NCBI GenBank assembly: GCA_000466585.1 | Contig: KE993501.1 | Span: 263,060 to 327,059, forward strand | Source of the DNA: Clostridiales bacterium oral taxon 876 str. F0540 | GTDB taxonomy: Bacteria > Bacillota > Clostridia > Clostridiales > Clostridiaceae | Length of the DNA: 64,000 nucleotides | Direction: 5' to 3' | In this document: positions 41,755 through 50,478 of the stretch, in pieces | Numbering within the stretch: the stretch's first letter is position 1 | Layout of the letters: each line of letters starts with the position of its first letter | Notes under the pieces: model-generated | Seen by the model: only the letters and a program-made list of their open reading frames with translations | Told to the model about the DNA's origin: nothing | Databases searched by the model: none | Program-made: the position numbers and the translations under genes

Positions 41755-43839
41755 ATGGAAATAATAAGAGAAATAATTTTTGATATAGATAAAAATATAT
41801 ATACGAAAATAGATGCTAAGCAGAACGATGTTAATAGTAGATTTATAAGATTTACTTTAACAAATAGTGGACTTGCTTTAAATCTTACAGGGCATACAGT
41901 TAAAATATTTGCAGTTAAGGCAGATAGCACACTAATCTTTAATAATGTAACAATTGAAAATGCAGTTAATGGCAAGGTATTAGTAGAATTAACTAGTCAG
42001 GCACTTGCAGTTGCAGGAGATTTAGCTTGTGAATTAGCTATTTATGGTGCTGATAATAGTATACTAAGTTCTAAGCAATTTACAATTAACGTTATACAAA
42101 GTATAAGAAATGATAGTGCTATAGAATCATCAAATGAATTTACAGCATTGACAGATGGAATAACAAAATTAAACCAGTGGGATTCACAGTTCCAACAAAA
42201 GTACGATGGATTGAATACACAATATGCACAGCAACTTACTAAAAATACAAACGACATTCTATCAACTTCAAATAAAATAGGAATTTTAACTAATTTAAAT
42301 ACCCAAAATAAGACAGATTTGGTAGGAGCAATTAATGAAAATGTTGCGTCTTTGAATGATATTGTTCTTCAAACTGCCAAAATTAACGATGGACATCTTG
42401 TAAATATAAAAACATCCTCTTTCCCTGTATTAACAGCCAACAGACGAGGAGCTACTAAAAAGAAAAGCAATATACAAATCTTATGTTTAGGAGATAGTCA
42501 TGGATGGGGACAAGGTGCAAGTGGTTATGATAACGGTGATGCATATTTTAATGTTCATCAACAATACCCTTATTCAAATGGTTTTTTTGATATATTAAGA
42601 AAACATATTGAAGAAAAACTTGATTGGTATAAAAACTCTCTGATATTTACTACTGGGCTTCAAAACACCGCTCCTGATACCTCAACTTTTAATTTTGAGG
42701 GTATAGAAAGTATAAACAGAATAAATCATAATTGGAAAATAATAAGTGGTGTTTATGGTTATTGGAATACTCCAAAACTTGGTACAAGTATTGATGATTG
42801 GTTTTTTTCATTAAACGAATTTGGTTATGAAACAGCTAGACAAAAACTATATGATGGTGTAATGTCAATGGCAAGAGACACAAACGAGAAGGCTGAGTTT
42901 GTTTTAGATATGGAAAACCACGCACAGAGAGTTTATATAGGGTTGTGTAGAGACTCTTCTAGTGCAAAAATGAAGATTTCTTTAAGAGATAACAATATGG
43001 GAGCTTTAGAACAAAATCTTGAAGGTTATTCAAGTAAATCAAACTATTTTTATGGACAGCCTTCGGGGTATCCTTTAGTTTATACAGTACAAAACGGTAT
43101 CCACACTCCGCTTCCGACAAGTGAATATACTATTGATAATACTGGAATAGTTATAGACACCTATTCAAACACAACAACATCTTTTGATTGTATTTACTGT
43201 ATAGACTTCGGCTCTAAACAAAAAGCAAGGCTTGTAGTTCAAATTGCAGGACAAAATGCTAATGCTACTGCTAATGCGGCATTAGCATTAAGAGGTATTA
43301 TATTTGATGCAAATAATATAATAAATGCTTCAATGGGTGGGCATACAACTGGAGCGTGGCTTGGTACAGAAGCTTCCTTTAGTGGTGAAACAAACCCACA
43401 TATTGATACATTGTTGCAAAGTATTCCGTTTACTCCTACATTGGCTATTATACAAGCTCCCATTGTAAATGAGTATTTAAACCAAACACCACTAGCTACA
43501 TTTACTAGTAATCTAACAACTGTTATAAATAAACTTAATAATCATAAAAGTGATGGTTCTAAAAAAATGGATGTTTTGTTTCTGACAACATTAGGCAACA
43601 AGGCAAAAGAGTATTTAGGCGAAGCACAAAGTGCAATTAAATATGAAAATTATTTTAATGCATTGAAAAATTATTGCGTTACTAATAATTACGGATTAAT
43701 AGATTGTGATTCTTATTTTAAAAATCTAGCAAAGAATATGGATTATGAGTTGTTTTATGATGATGATAACCATCCATCTGCATATGCAAATGATGTAATT
43801 GGAAAAGAATTGATTAGAACAATTGATATGTTAATTTAA
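41755..43839 (+). CDS. Baseplate/fibre protein with BppU-like N-domain and SGNH hydrolase
   Basis: 694 aa. Residues 1-115 resemble the BppU N-terminal domain (VNSRFIRFTLTNSGLALNLTGHTVKIFAVKADST), which docks onto the tail tip. Residues 120-215 are a helical linker with a repeated NTQ.K pattern. Residues 240-694 are an SGNH/GDSL esterase: LCLGDSHGWG with nucleophile S248 and a terminal DDDNHPS with D670/H673. Such tail esterases deacetylate or cleave host surface polysaccharide. It sits between Dit and the tail endopeptidase, an uncommon order. Confidence 0.85.
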   Translation: MEIIREIIFDIDKNIYTKIDAKQNDVNSRFIRFTLTNSGLALNLTGHTVKIFAVKADSTLIFNNVTIENAVNGKVLVELTSQALAVAGDLACELAIYGADNSILSSKQFTINVIQSIRNDSAIESSNEFTALTDGITKLNQWDSQFQQKYDGLNTQYAQQLTKNTNDILSTSNKIGILTNLNTQNKTDLVGAINENVASLNDIVLQTAKINDGHLVNIKTSSFPVLTANRRGATKKKSNIQILCLGDSHGWGQGASGYDNGDAYFNVHQQYPYSNGFFDILRKHIEEKLDWYKNSLIFTTGLQNTAPDTSTFNFEGIESINRINHNWKIISGVYGYWNTPKLGTSIDDWFFSLNEFGYETARQKLYDGVMSMARDTNEKAEFVLDMENHAQRVYIGLCRDSSSAKMKISLRDNNMGALEQNLEGYSSKSNYFYGQPSGYPLVYTVQNGIHTPLPTSEYTIDNTGIVIDTYSNTTTSFDCIYCIDFGSKQKARLVVQIAGQNANATANAALALRGIIFDANNIINASMGGHTTGAWLGTEASFSGETNPHIDTLLQSIPFTPTLAIIQAPIVNEYLNQTPLATFTSNLTTVINKLNNHKSDGSKKMDVLFLTTLGNKAKEYLGEAQSAIKYENYFNALKNYCVTNNYGLIDCDSYFKNLAKNMDYELFYDDDNHPSAYANDVIGKELIRTIDMLI

Positions 43840-43948
43840 CTCGCAATAGGATAATAGGGTGAAATAGTTACACAAAATAAAATTGAAGTTTTATTGGGTT
43901 TTAGTAAAAATATTCAATTAATAAAATAACGAATTTATTGCTTTTTAT

Positions 43949-43978
43949 GAGAGTAACTTTTGTTGCTCTCTTTTTAAT
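43949..43978 (+). terminator. Terminator after the fibre gene
   Basis: GAGAGTAAC pairs with GTTGCTCTC (one G-U) around a 4-nt loop, followed by five T. Confidence 0.85.
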
Positions 43979-44002
43979 TTTGTATGAAGGAGGTCTGCTA
44001 AT

Positions 44003-45679
44003 TTGATAATAATTTATGATTCAAAAGAAACAAATTTTAATAATAATGGTCTTGGGTTATTAGATAACATAGCTAAGTCTTGTCGGGCTACTTATAGCTT
44101 GAATGGCGAGAAATACTTGGAAATAGAAGTAATAAAGGATGAGGATGAAAAGTATAAGTGGATACAAGAGTTTTGCATTATTAAAGCTGATGATGATTTA
44201 TTCAGATTGTATAATAAGCAAAATATTCAAAACAATACATTAAGCGTAAGAGCAGTTCTTCAACACATTAGCAACGATATTAATACTGACTTTATTGAAG
44301 ATAGTAGAGCAGAGAATACTACCGTAGATGTTGCCTTGCAAAAGGTAGTTTTAGATAAAAGATTTAATGTTCTTAAATCTGATATGACTAATTTGAATAC
44401 AGCTTATTTTGTTAAGGATAAACCACTACCAGCACTTAAAGATAAGATTATTGGCAGATGGGGAGGCGAGTTGTATCGAAAGAATTTTGATATAGGTATC
44501 TTTTCTAGAATTGGCAAGGATACAGAAATTCAATTGGAATATGCAAAAGATATAACAGGTTTTGAGCAATCCATTGATTGGACAGGTATGACTACAAGGA
44601 TGATGCCTACTGGAAAGGATGGTATAACTATAGAACCATTTAATGGCGGCAGTAAGTGGATTGAAAGTCCTAGGATAAATAGTTATTTTAAGCCTTTAGT
44701 AAATGAAGTTAAATTCGAGGACATAGAAGACAGTGGAGTTTTGAAAACTGAAGCTGAAAAGCTATGGGGAACAATAGATATTCCAAAGGTTAATTATAAA
44801 GTTAATTTTATATCTCTTCAAAATACTGTAGAATATAAAAATGATAAGGCATATCAACAATTAGAGCAATTGAATGAAGGGGATTCTGTAAGAATTAAAC
44901 ACATTCCATTTGATTGTAATATAACAGCAAGAGTTATAAAGGTAGTAAGGGATTGTATTACTGGAAGAAATATTGAAATAGAGTTGGGACAGTTCAAAGA
45001 GAATTATATAGATAAGGTCAATAATATAAAATACAATGTTCAGAATGTTTCAGCCGACTTGCAGGAAACTAAACAAGACTTAGAAAATGCAAAAGTAGAG
45101 TTTAAGCAAACTACAGATGGTATAGAACAAACTGTATCGCAAAAAATTGATGGTGAAGAAGCTAAGACAATAATTAGCCAGTCTGCTAAAGAAGTAAGAG
45201 CAGCCATTAATAATACACATTATAGCTTCACGGAAGATGCTTTTACTATTGGTAATACAAATATTGGTGACAATGTTGAACATACACCTACATATAGCAA
45301 ATATAAACATAATGATGGAAGTTATACAAAGATTGATGCAGATGGAATAAATAGGTATGTTGCAGGAAACAAGGAAAATTATCATTACCTTATGGTAACT
45401 GGTGAGGATACAACATATCCTTCCAATGATAGATTTAAAACAGTTCAACTGCCAGATGAATTTAAAGGGAAAGACTTTAAAGTATCTGTAGAAGCCAAAA
45501 GAACTGTTACAACCGAAACAAATGTTTTGCTCAGTTATTTTGAATGTAGTAAATACAGTGTAGATTATGTAAATGCCACGTTTACAGTGTATGGAAGTTG
45601 TTGGTATGCTAAAACCACTAACTTAACAGATGTAACTAATAGAGGTTGGATGGACTTTTCATATATAGCCATTGCATAA
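44003..45679 (+). CDS. Tail-associated protein with endopeptidase-tail (Tal/gp18-like) domain
   Basis: 558 aa, TTG start behind GAAGGAGGTCTGCTAA. Residues 1-330 fit the prophage endopeptidase-tail family (NYLxIEV..., RLYNKQNIQNNTLSVRAVLQHI), the tail-tip trimer below Dit. A helical segment (about 345-400, VSADLQETKQDLENAKVEFKQ) leads to a beta-rich C-terminal domain, probably receptor-binding. A hairpin terminator follows. Confidence 0.88.
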   Translation: MIIIYDSKETNFNNNGLGLLDNIAKSCRATYSLNGEKYLEIEVIKDEDEKYKWIQEFCIIKADDDLFRLYNKQNIQNNTLSVRAVLQHISNDINTDFIEDSRAENTTVDVALQKVVLDKRFNVLKSDMTNLNTAYFVKDKPLPALKDKIIGRWGGELYRKNFDIGIFSRIGKDTEIQLEYAKDITGFEQSIDWTGMTTRMMPTGKDGITIEPFNGGSKWIESPRINSYFKPLVNEVKFEDIEDSGVLKTEAEKLWGTIDIPKVNYKVNFISLQNTVEYKNDKAYQQLEQLNEGDSVRIKHIPFDCNITARVIKVVRDCITGRNIEIELGQFKENYIDKVNNIKYNVQNVSADLQETKQDLENAKVEFKQTTDGIEQTVSQKIDGEEAKTIISQSAKEVRAAINNTHYSFTEDAFTIGNTNIGDNVEHTPTYSKYKHNDGSYTKIDADGINRYVAGNKENYHYLMVTGEDTTYPSNDRFKTVQLPDEFKGKDFKVSVEAKRTVTTETNVLLSYFECSKYSVDYVNATFTVYGSCWYAKTTNLTDVTNRGWMDFSYIAIA

Positions 45680-45682
45680 TTT

Positions 45683-45720
45683 CTACTTATTTATAATAGG
45701 TAGTTTTTTATTTTTTGCGA
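45683..45720 (+). terminator. Terminator after the tail-tip gene
   Basis: CTACTT pairs with AGGTAG (one G-U), followed by a long T-rich tract. Confidence 0.65.
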
Positions 45721-45735
45721 AAGGAGAGAAGTATA

Positions 45736-45978
45736 ATGGAAGAAAATTATTGTAAAGAAAAACATAAGTATATAGATGCCAGATTGGATGAGCATGAAGA
45801 GTTATTAAAAGAACATACAAAAGATATTTCAATATTAAAAGAAGATAGTAGGGAATATAAAATAGAAATCAAAAACTTAATAAAGAAGATGGATGATTTC
45901 ATGACCACAATAAGGTGGGGACTTGGCATTTTTGTCACAGTCTCCATTTTTGTTATAGGAATTTTATTAAAAAAATAA
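45736..45978 (+). CDS. XhlA-like haemolysin/lysis accessory protein
   Basis: 80 aa from the ATG at 45736 behind AAAGGAGAGAAGTATA. Coiled-coil N-part (ARLDEHEELLKEHTKDISILKEDS) and one C-terminal membrane helix (WGLGIFVTVSIFVIGILL) with a KK end, the XhlA layout. It precedes amidase and holin and is thought to help membrane disruption together with the holin. Lysis operon, 12 nt before the amidase. Confidence 0.85.
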   Translation: MEENYCKEKHKYIDARLDEHEELLKEHTKDISILKEDSREYKIEIKNLIKKMDDFMTTIRWGLGIFVTVSIFVIGILLKK

Positions 45979-45990
45979 GAAGGTGATTAT

Positions 45991-46794
45991 ATGAACATTA
46001 TTAATAGTAATTTACAGTTCAAAGGATTATCCTATGGAAATAATCCAGACTTAATATTATTACATCATGCAGAAGCCAGTTCTTGCACAGTGTACGATAT
46101 ACATAATTGGCATTTAGCTAGAGGGTGGGCAGGATGTGGATATCATTACTTTGTAAGGAAAGATGGTTCTATATATACTGGAAGACCAGAAAACGCAATA
46201 GGAGCACATTGTCCTAATGTAAATTCTCACTCAATAGGGATTTGTGCTGAAGGTGCTTATATGATTGAAGCAATGCCAGAAATACAAAAACAAGCAATTA
46301 TTGATTTGTGTAAATATATAAAGGGTAAATATAATATTCAAAAGATTTTAGGACATAAAGAAGTACCTTATCCAACAGATTGTCCTGGAATTAATTATCC
46401 TTTAGATGAAATAAGAGATGCAGTAATGAATAATATTAGCCAGCCTATAGAACAATCTAAACCACAAACACAAGATAGCGAATGGATAAGAAGTATTCAA
46501 CATTTATGTAACCAGTTAGGTATTAAAGGGGCTAATGGACTTCCACTTGATGAGGACAATATATTTGGAAGAAATACAGAGTATGCTATTAAGCAATTGC
46601 CTGTAGCTAAAATCCAAGGATACCACAATGATTTATATACAAGATGGATACAAAAACGCTTAGGTATTTCAGTGGATGGAATTTTCTATAAAGAATGTGA
46701 TAAGGCTGTTAGAGACTATCAGGCAAGTCATGGACTTTCTGTAGATGGACAGGTAGGCTTCAATACTATAAGAAGAATGATAGGTGTAATATAG
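45991..46794 (+). CDS. Endolysin: N-acetylmuramoyl-L-alanine amidase
   Basis: 267 aa. Residues 15-145 are a type 2 amidase (PGRP fold): zinc ligands in LLHHA (H25/H26), GHKEVPYPTDCPG (H122, C131), with the family Tyr in GYHYFVRKDG. Residues 205-265 are a peptidoglycan-binding repeat (WIQKRLGISVDGIFYKECDKA and a second copy). It cuts the bond between muramic acid and the stem peptide to release progeny. ATG behind AGAAGGTGATTAT. No signal peptide, so export depends on the holin. Confidence 0.93.
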   Translation: MNIINSNLQFKGLSYGNNPDLILLHHAEASSCTVYDIHNWHLARGWAGCGYHYFVRKDGSIYTGRPENAIGAHCPNVNSHSIGICAEGAYMIEAMPEIQKQAIIDLCKYIKGKYNIQKILGHKEVPYPTDCPGINYPLDEIRDAVMNNISQPIEQSKPQTQDSEWIRSIQHLCNQLGIKGANGLPLDEDNIFGRNTEYAIKQLPVAKIQGYHNDLYTRWIQKRLGISVDGIFYKECDKAVRDYQASHGLSVDGQVGFNTIRRMIGVI

Positions 46795-46808
46795 AGGAGG
46801 TAAAATAA

Positions 46809-47021
46809 ATGGATAGATTTAAAAATTATGGTTTATGGGTAAGTGTATTTGCATTAATAGGATTAATATTAGGTAATTATGGATTATACTCTAAGTTAGG
46901 GCTTAATGCAGATAGTTATAAGCAAATAGTAGATGCAATTTTAACTGTATTTGTTATGGCAGGTATTGTAAATAACCCTACAAGTGGACAGGGTTATTTA
47001 GATAATAAACAAAACAAATAA
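46809..47021 (+). CDS. Holin (phi LC3 family)
   Basis: 70 aa. Two membrane-type segments (WVSVFALIGLILGNYG and IVDAILTVFVMAGIV) and the family tail NNPTSGQGYLDNKQNK. It forms the hole through which the amidase reaches the wall. ATG behind AGAGGAGGTAAAATAA. Last late gene before the integrase, separated from it by a terminator. Confidence 0.9.
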   Translation: MDRFKNYGLWVSVFALIGLILGNYGLYSKLGLNADSYKQIVDAILTVFVMAGIVNNPTSGQGYLDNKQNK

Positions 47022-47052
47022 TATAACGTTCCCCAGAGTGGTGAATATATGG

Positions 47053-47084
47053 GGTATCTTAATGATATGGGATACCTCTTTTTT
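47053..47084 (+). terminator. Terminator of the late operon
   Basis: GGTATC pairs with GATACC around a 12-nt loop that contains a further small pair, followed by seven T. It isolates the integrase from late transcription. Confidence 0.8.
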
Positions 47085-47109
47085 TGTCTTTATTTTCATA
47101 AAAATACTA

Positions 47110-47137
47110 TTGATAAAAACCTCCCTAAGTGTATAAT
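47110..47137 (+). promoter_or_regulatory. Integrase promoter
   Basis: TTGATA, 16-nt spacer, TATAAT, about 32 bp upstream of the integrase start codon and after the late terminator, so the integrase can be expressed independently. Confidence 0.75.
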
Positions 47138-47168
47138 TATATATAATAAACATAGGAAGGTGCGAAAG

Positions 47169-48845
47169 ATGAAAAAGTGCGTTGCTTATTGCAGAGTTTC
47201 TACAAATAGTGAAGAACAAGAAGAGAGCTATTTACATCAGAAGCAATATTTTGAAGAATTACTAACGAAACAAAATGGTTTTGAATTAATAGACATATAT
47301 GCTGATAAGGGAACAGGAACTTCTTTTAAAAGAGAAGGATTTCAAAAAATGCTATATGATGCAGGACTCGATATTGAATATAAAAAGGGCGAAATAAATT
47401 TTTATGTAAGTAGAAGAGAACCAAAATTTAATTATATTTATGTTAAAGAAAATTCTCGATTTGCAAGAAATATTGAGGTTGTAAGTATTATTAGAAAGTT
47501 AAAGGAAAAGGGCGTTTATATAGTTTTCATAGATTTAAGTAAAAATACGGAAAATGAAGAAGACACAATGATGCTTCAGTTTTTTTATTCTATGGCTCAA
47601 GAAGAAAGCAGAAAGATTAGTAGTAGAGTAAAATTCGGTAAGTATCAAGCTGCTAAGAACGGGAAGATACATTTAACTGGCGGAATCTATGGGTACGAGT
47701 GCGACTTTAAAAGTAATGCTTTACGAGCTATTCCAGATGAAGCAGAAGTTATAAAATTAATATATAATTTAGCAGAAGAAAACAATGGAGTTAGAAAAAT
47801 AAAAAAATATCTTGATGAAAATGGATATAGTAGAAATGGTAAAAAATTTACTGAACACTTCTTACTTTATGCACTACAAAATAAAAAATATTGTGGCTAT
47901 AATATTAGAAATGTGTACGATAAACCAGATATTCTAAACAAATATAAGCAAATTAAAAAAGATGAGAGTGAATGGATAATAGAGAAGTCTGACAGGATAG
48001 ATGTAATAATAACCGAAGAACAATTTAATAAAGTACAAGAATTGATTAGTAGACGTAGAACACATAAACCTGATGGGAAATCTCTAGGATATAAAGCAAG
48101 TAAAAGTGACCTTGCAGGGAAAATAATCTGCGGTGAATGTGGTGGAAAATATATTAGTAATAGAGAAGTATACTCCAATGGAAGAGTAAGAGAATTTTAT
48201 AATTGTAATGTTAAAAAGAAAAAAGGAACTAAATATTGTAAAAATAAAAATATAGATAAAATTGAAATCGAAGTTCAAATTGAAGTGTGGAGAAATGGAT
48301 TTTATAAAAAATACTTTGATAGTGAGAGAGAAGAAACTATAAAAAAATTAATATTAAAACAACAAGAGATTGAAAATCTTAAAGACTTAAACAAGATTAA
48401 AGATATAGAAAATATAAAAAATGAAATTAGTGAATATGAAAACAAGTTATCTAATTTGTTAGATAATATGATAGAAGAACAAAGCGACACTTTGAAAAGA
48501 GTATATAAAAATAAAATTGAAAATATGGAAAATGAAATAAAAGTATTAGAAGAAAAATTAAAAGCTTTAGAATCTAGTGAGCAAGAACGAGAAGAAAAGA
48601 TAAAAAACATAAATGTTTTCATTGAGGCTCTAAACATGAAAAAAATGGATGTTAAAGAAAAAATGACACGAGAAGAGTTTTTAGAAGAAGCTGATTTTGT
48701 TATTAAAGAGGGTAAGATTTATACTATTACAAAAAGTCATAAGTTCTTCAATCTAATTAATAGAATTATTAAAGGTGACTTAAGTAAAATTAAACAAAAA
48801 AAATTAGAAGAGATTGAAAGCTTATCGAAAAGTATATCAATGTAA
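47169..48845 (+). CDS. Large serine integrase
   Basis: 558 aa from the ATG at 47169 (ribosome binding site AGGAAGGTG). Residues 1-150 are the resolvase domain: CVAYCRVSTNSEEQ with S11 and YVKENSRFARN. A recombinase domain follows (GIYGYECDF, GVRKIKKYLDENGYSRNGKKF), then a zinc ribbon (CGECGGKY...NCNVKKKKGTKYC), and a long coiled coil (about 395-490) with the C-terminal DNA-binding part. It joins attP and attB. Its stop codon is the first base pairs of the attP arm, so gene and site travel together. Excision would need a directionality factor. Confidence 0.95.
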   Translation: MKKCVAYCRVSTNSEEQEESYLHQKQYFEELLTKQNGFELIDIYADKGTGTSFKREGFQKMLYDAGLDIEYKKGEINFYVSRREPKFNYIYVKENSRFARNIEVVSIIRKLKEKGVYIVFIDLSKNTENEEDTMMLQFFYSMAQEESRKISSRVKFGKYQAAKNGKIHLTGGIYGYECDFKSNALRAIPDEAEVIKLIYNLAEENNGVRKIKKYLDENGYSRNGKKFTEHFLLYALQNKKYCGYNIRNVYDKPDILNKYKQIKKDESEWIIEKSDRIDVIITEEQFNKVQELISRRRTHKPDGKSLGYKASKSDLAGKIICGECGGKYISNREVYSNGRVREFYNCNVKKKKGTKYCKNKNIDKIEIEVQIEVWRNGFYKKYFDSEREETIKKLILKQQEIENLKDLNKIKDIENIKNEISEYENKLSNLLDNMIEEQSDTLKRVYKNKIENMENEIKVLEEKLKALESSEQEREEKIKNINVFIEALNMKKMDVKEKMTREEFLEEADFVIKEGKIYTITKSHKFFNLINRIIKGDLSKIKQKKLEEIESLSKSISM

Positions 48846-48884
48846 TTATAAACTTCCTATGTATGGAAGTGCCAATGTTATAGG
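48845..48884. other. attR: prophage right attachment site
   Basis: The phage arm ATTATAAACTTCCTATGTAT (48845-48864) precedes the 20-bp core GGAAGTGCCAATGTTATAGG (48865-48884); host amidohydrolase codons follow directly. The arm is the inverted partner of the attL arm (12779-12798). Confidence 0.93.
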
Positions 48885-49653
48885 CGGACAATTTGCAACT
48901 ATAAAAACAAAGGGTATAAGAATCGATGAAATGATTGTTCAGAAGTGTGCTTCAATGAAAGTTGCTTTTGGCGAAAATCCAAAGAGATGCTATGATGCAA
49001 AAAAACAATCACCTTCAACCAGAATGGCCACTGCAGCAATACTTAGAGAATATCTTTTCAAAACAAAAAATTATATGGATAACAAAGAAAAGAATTCAAC
49101 CTTTGATATGAAACTTGAAAGTTTAATTCCTGTTATAAAAGGAGAGCTTAATGTTAAGGCTCATGCTCACAGAACAGATGATATTTTTACTGCTATTAGA
49201 ATTGCAAAGGAGTTTGGGCTTAAGATGACTTTAGAACACTGTACAGAAGGGCATTTAATAGCTGATGAGCTAGCTAAGGAAGGGCTACCAGCCATAGTTG
49301 GACCATCCTTTGGATCTAAAAGTAAGGTTGAGCTTAGAGAAAAAACTTTTGAAACAGCTGCATTACTTCATAAAGCAGGAGTAAAAATTGCTATTATGAC
49401 AGACCATCCTGTAATACCTGTACATCATCTTCCAATGTGTGCTGCACTAGCAGTAAGAGCTGGATTAGATGAAGAAACAGCACTAAAGGCCATAACTATT
49501 AATCCGGCAGAGATACTTGGCATTTCTGACAGAGTAGGTTCCTTGGAGGTCAATAAGGATGCTGATATTGTTATCTTTGACAAGCATCCATTTGATATTC
49601 AAGCTAAAACTAGATATGTTTTAATAGAAGGAAAGGTTGTTTTTGAAAGATAG
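48865..49653 (+). pseudogene. Amidohydrolase, 3' fragment (split by the prophage)
   Basis: Continues the frame of the fragment at 12411: GSANVIGGQFATIKTKG..., with the active-site segments KAHAHRTDDIF, LEHCTEGH and MTDHPVIPVHH and the closing LEVNKDADIVIFDKHPF typical of the imidazolonepropionase-like amidohydrolases. An in-frame TTG at 48814 lies within the integrase gene but has no ribosome binding site, so the fragment is probably silent. After excision the reassembled 378-aa gene would be intact. A weak hairpin (AAAGGG/CCCTTT, 49672-49692) follows. Confidence 0.92.
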
Positions 49654-49782
49654 GAATTAGTTCCACCTTTTAAAGGGGCAGTGTGACCCTTTATATGAAA
49701 TAATTATTAATCAAGAAATAAAAAAATCAAACAATATATTTAAAAATATGACAAATAGTGATAAAATGTTTATGGACTGCAA

Positions 49783-49819
49783 TTAACTTATAGTTAACAA
49801 AGTTAACATATCTTTAACC
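49783..49819 (+). promoter_or_regulatory. Pho-box-like repeats upstream of the phosphate transport pair
   Basis: Four TTAAC(A/T/C) hexamers lie at 49783, 49794, 49803 and 49814, spaced 11, 9 and 11 bp, similar to the TTAACA repeats recognised by PhoP in Bacillus. The cluster ends only 25 bp before the start codon, which leaves no room for a promoter downstream. If real, binding would more likely repress than activate. Confidence 0.5.
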
Positions 49820-49843
49820 TAACAGGGGAAGGGAGACAAAACG

Positions 49844-50467
49844 ATGCAAAAAAGCACAAGAAAGAAAGATAAATTATTTTTAATGCTTTTAGACATTTCT
49901 GACAATCTAAAACAAGGAGGTCAGTATTTTTTTGATTTTAAGATCAAGGAACAAAAACATCTTGAAGAATTTCAAAAGAAAATGAAAGAGTTCGAACATA
50001 AAGGAGATGTTTTAGTTGCTGAGCTTATCAAGGATTTAAACAATACATTTATAACTCCGATTGAGCGTGAAGATGCTTTGGATCTTGCAGTTCATATGGA
50101 TGAAATTCTTGATGGCCTTGAGCAGTGTGCAGCCCATTTTTATATTTATAACATATATGAAATAGATCATTTTATGGTCGAATTCAGCGATTTAGTTAAT
50201 AAATGCATTGTAGAAATACATAATGCAGTGGATTTACTTTCACAAAAAAAGCTTACTCAGATTAGAGAACACTCAGTTAAAATAAAAGAATATGAGGAAA
50301 AGTGCGATATTCTTGAAAGAATGGCGTTAAAGGAACTTTTTGAAAATCAGAACGATATTAAGCGTCTTATTCAATATAAGGAAATTTATGAGCTTCTTGA
50401 AAACACAGCAGATGAATGCAAGAGAGTTAGCAAAGTGCTTGAAACAGTAACTATGAAGAATGCGTAA
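49844..50467 (+). CDS. DUF47 (PhoU-like) phosphate transport regulator
   Basis: 207 aa, ATG after AGGGGAAGGGAGACAAAACG. All-helical PhoU-like protein of the DUF47/TIGR00153 family (FEHKGDVLVAELIKDLNNTFITPIERED), with the repeated helical E..D metal-binding pattern. It lies 11 nt upstream of the PiT gene and is thought to control that transporter from the cytoplasmic side. Operon of two. Confidence 0.93.
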   Translation: MQKSTRKKDKLFLMLLDISDNLKQGGQYFFDFKIKEQKHLEEFQKKMKEFEHKGDVLVAELIKDLNNTFITPIEREDALDLAVHMDEILDGLEQCAAHFYIYNIYEIDHFMVEFSDLVNKCIVEIHNAVDLLSQKKLTQIREHSVKIKEYEEKCDILERMALKELFENQNDIKRLIQYKEIYELLENTADECKRVSKVLETVTMKNA

Positions 50468-50478
50468 GGAGAACTAAA

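Larger units (their letters stand above)
12759..48884. mobile_element. Complete siphovirus-like prophage, about 36.1 kb
   Basis: It is bounded by a 20-bp direct repeat inside one amidohydrolase gene. It contains integrase, divergent repressor, replication, packaging, head, tail, host-attachment and lysis genes in standard order. All late genes read left to right. The packaging genes point to a headful-type SPP1-like head (SPP1-like portal and minor head proteins). The element looks largely intact; the DUF3102/ParB-like locus (16538-18508) is broken, and the large terminase start codon is unusual. Excision and infectivity cannot be judged from sequence. Confidence 0.95.

Noticed and set aside
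48814..48864. Integrase-overlapping TTG start for the 3' amidohydrolase fragment
   Set aside because: The in-frame extension lies inside integrase codons, has no ribosome binding site and lacks the N-terminal metal site; the fragment is the back half of a split gene.
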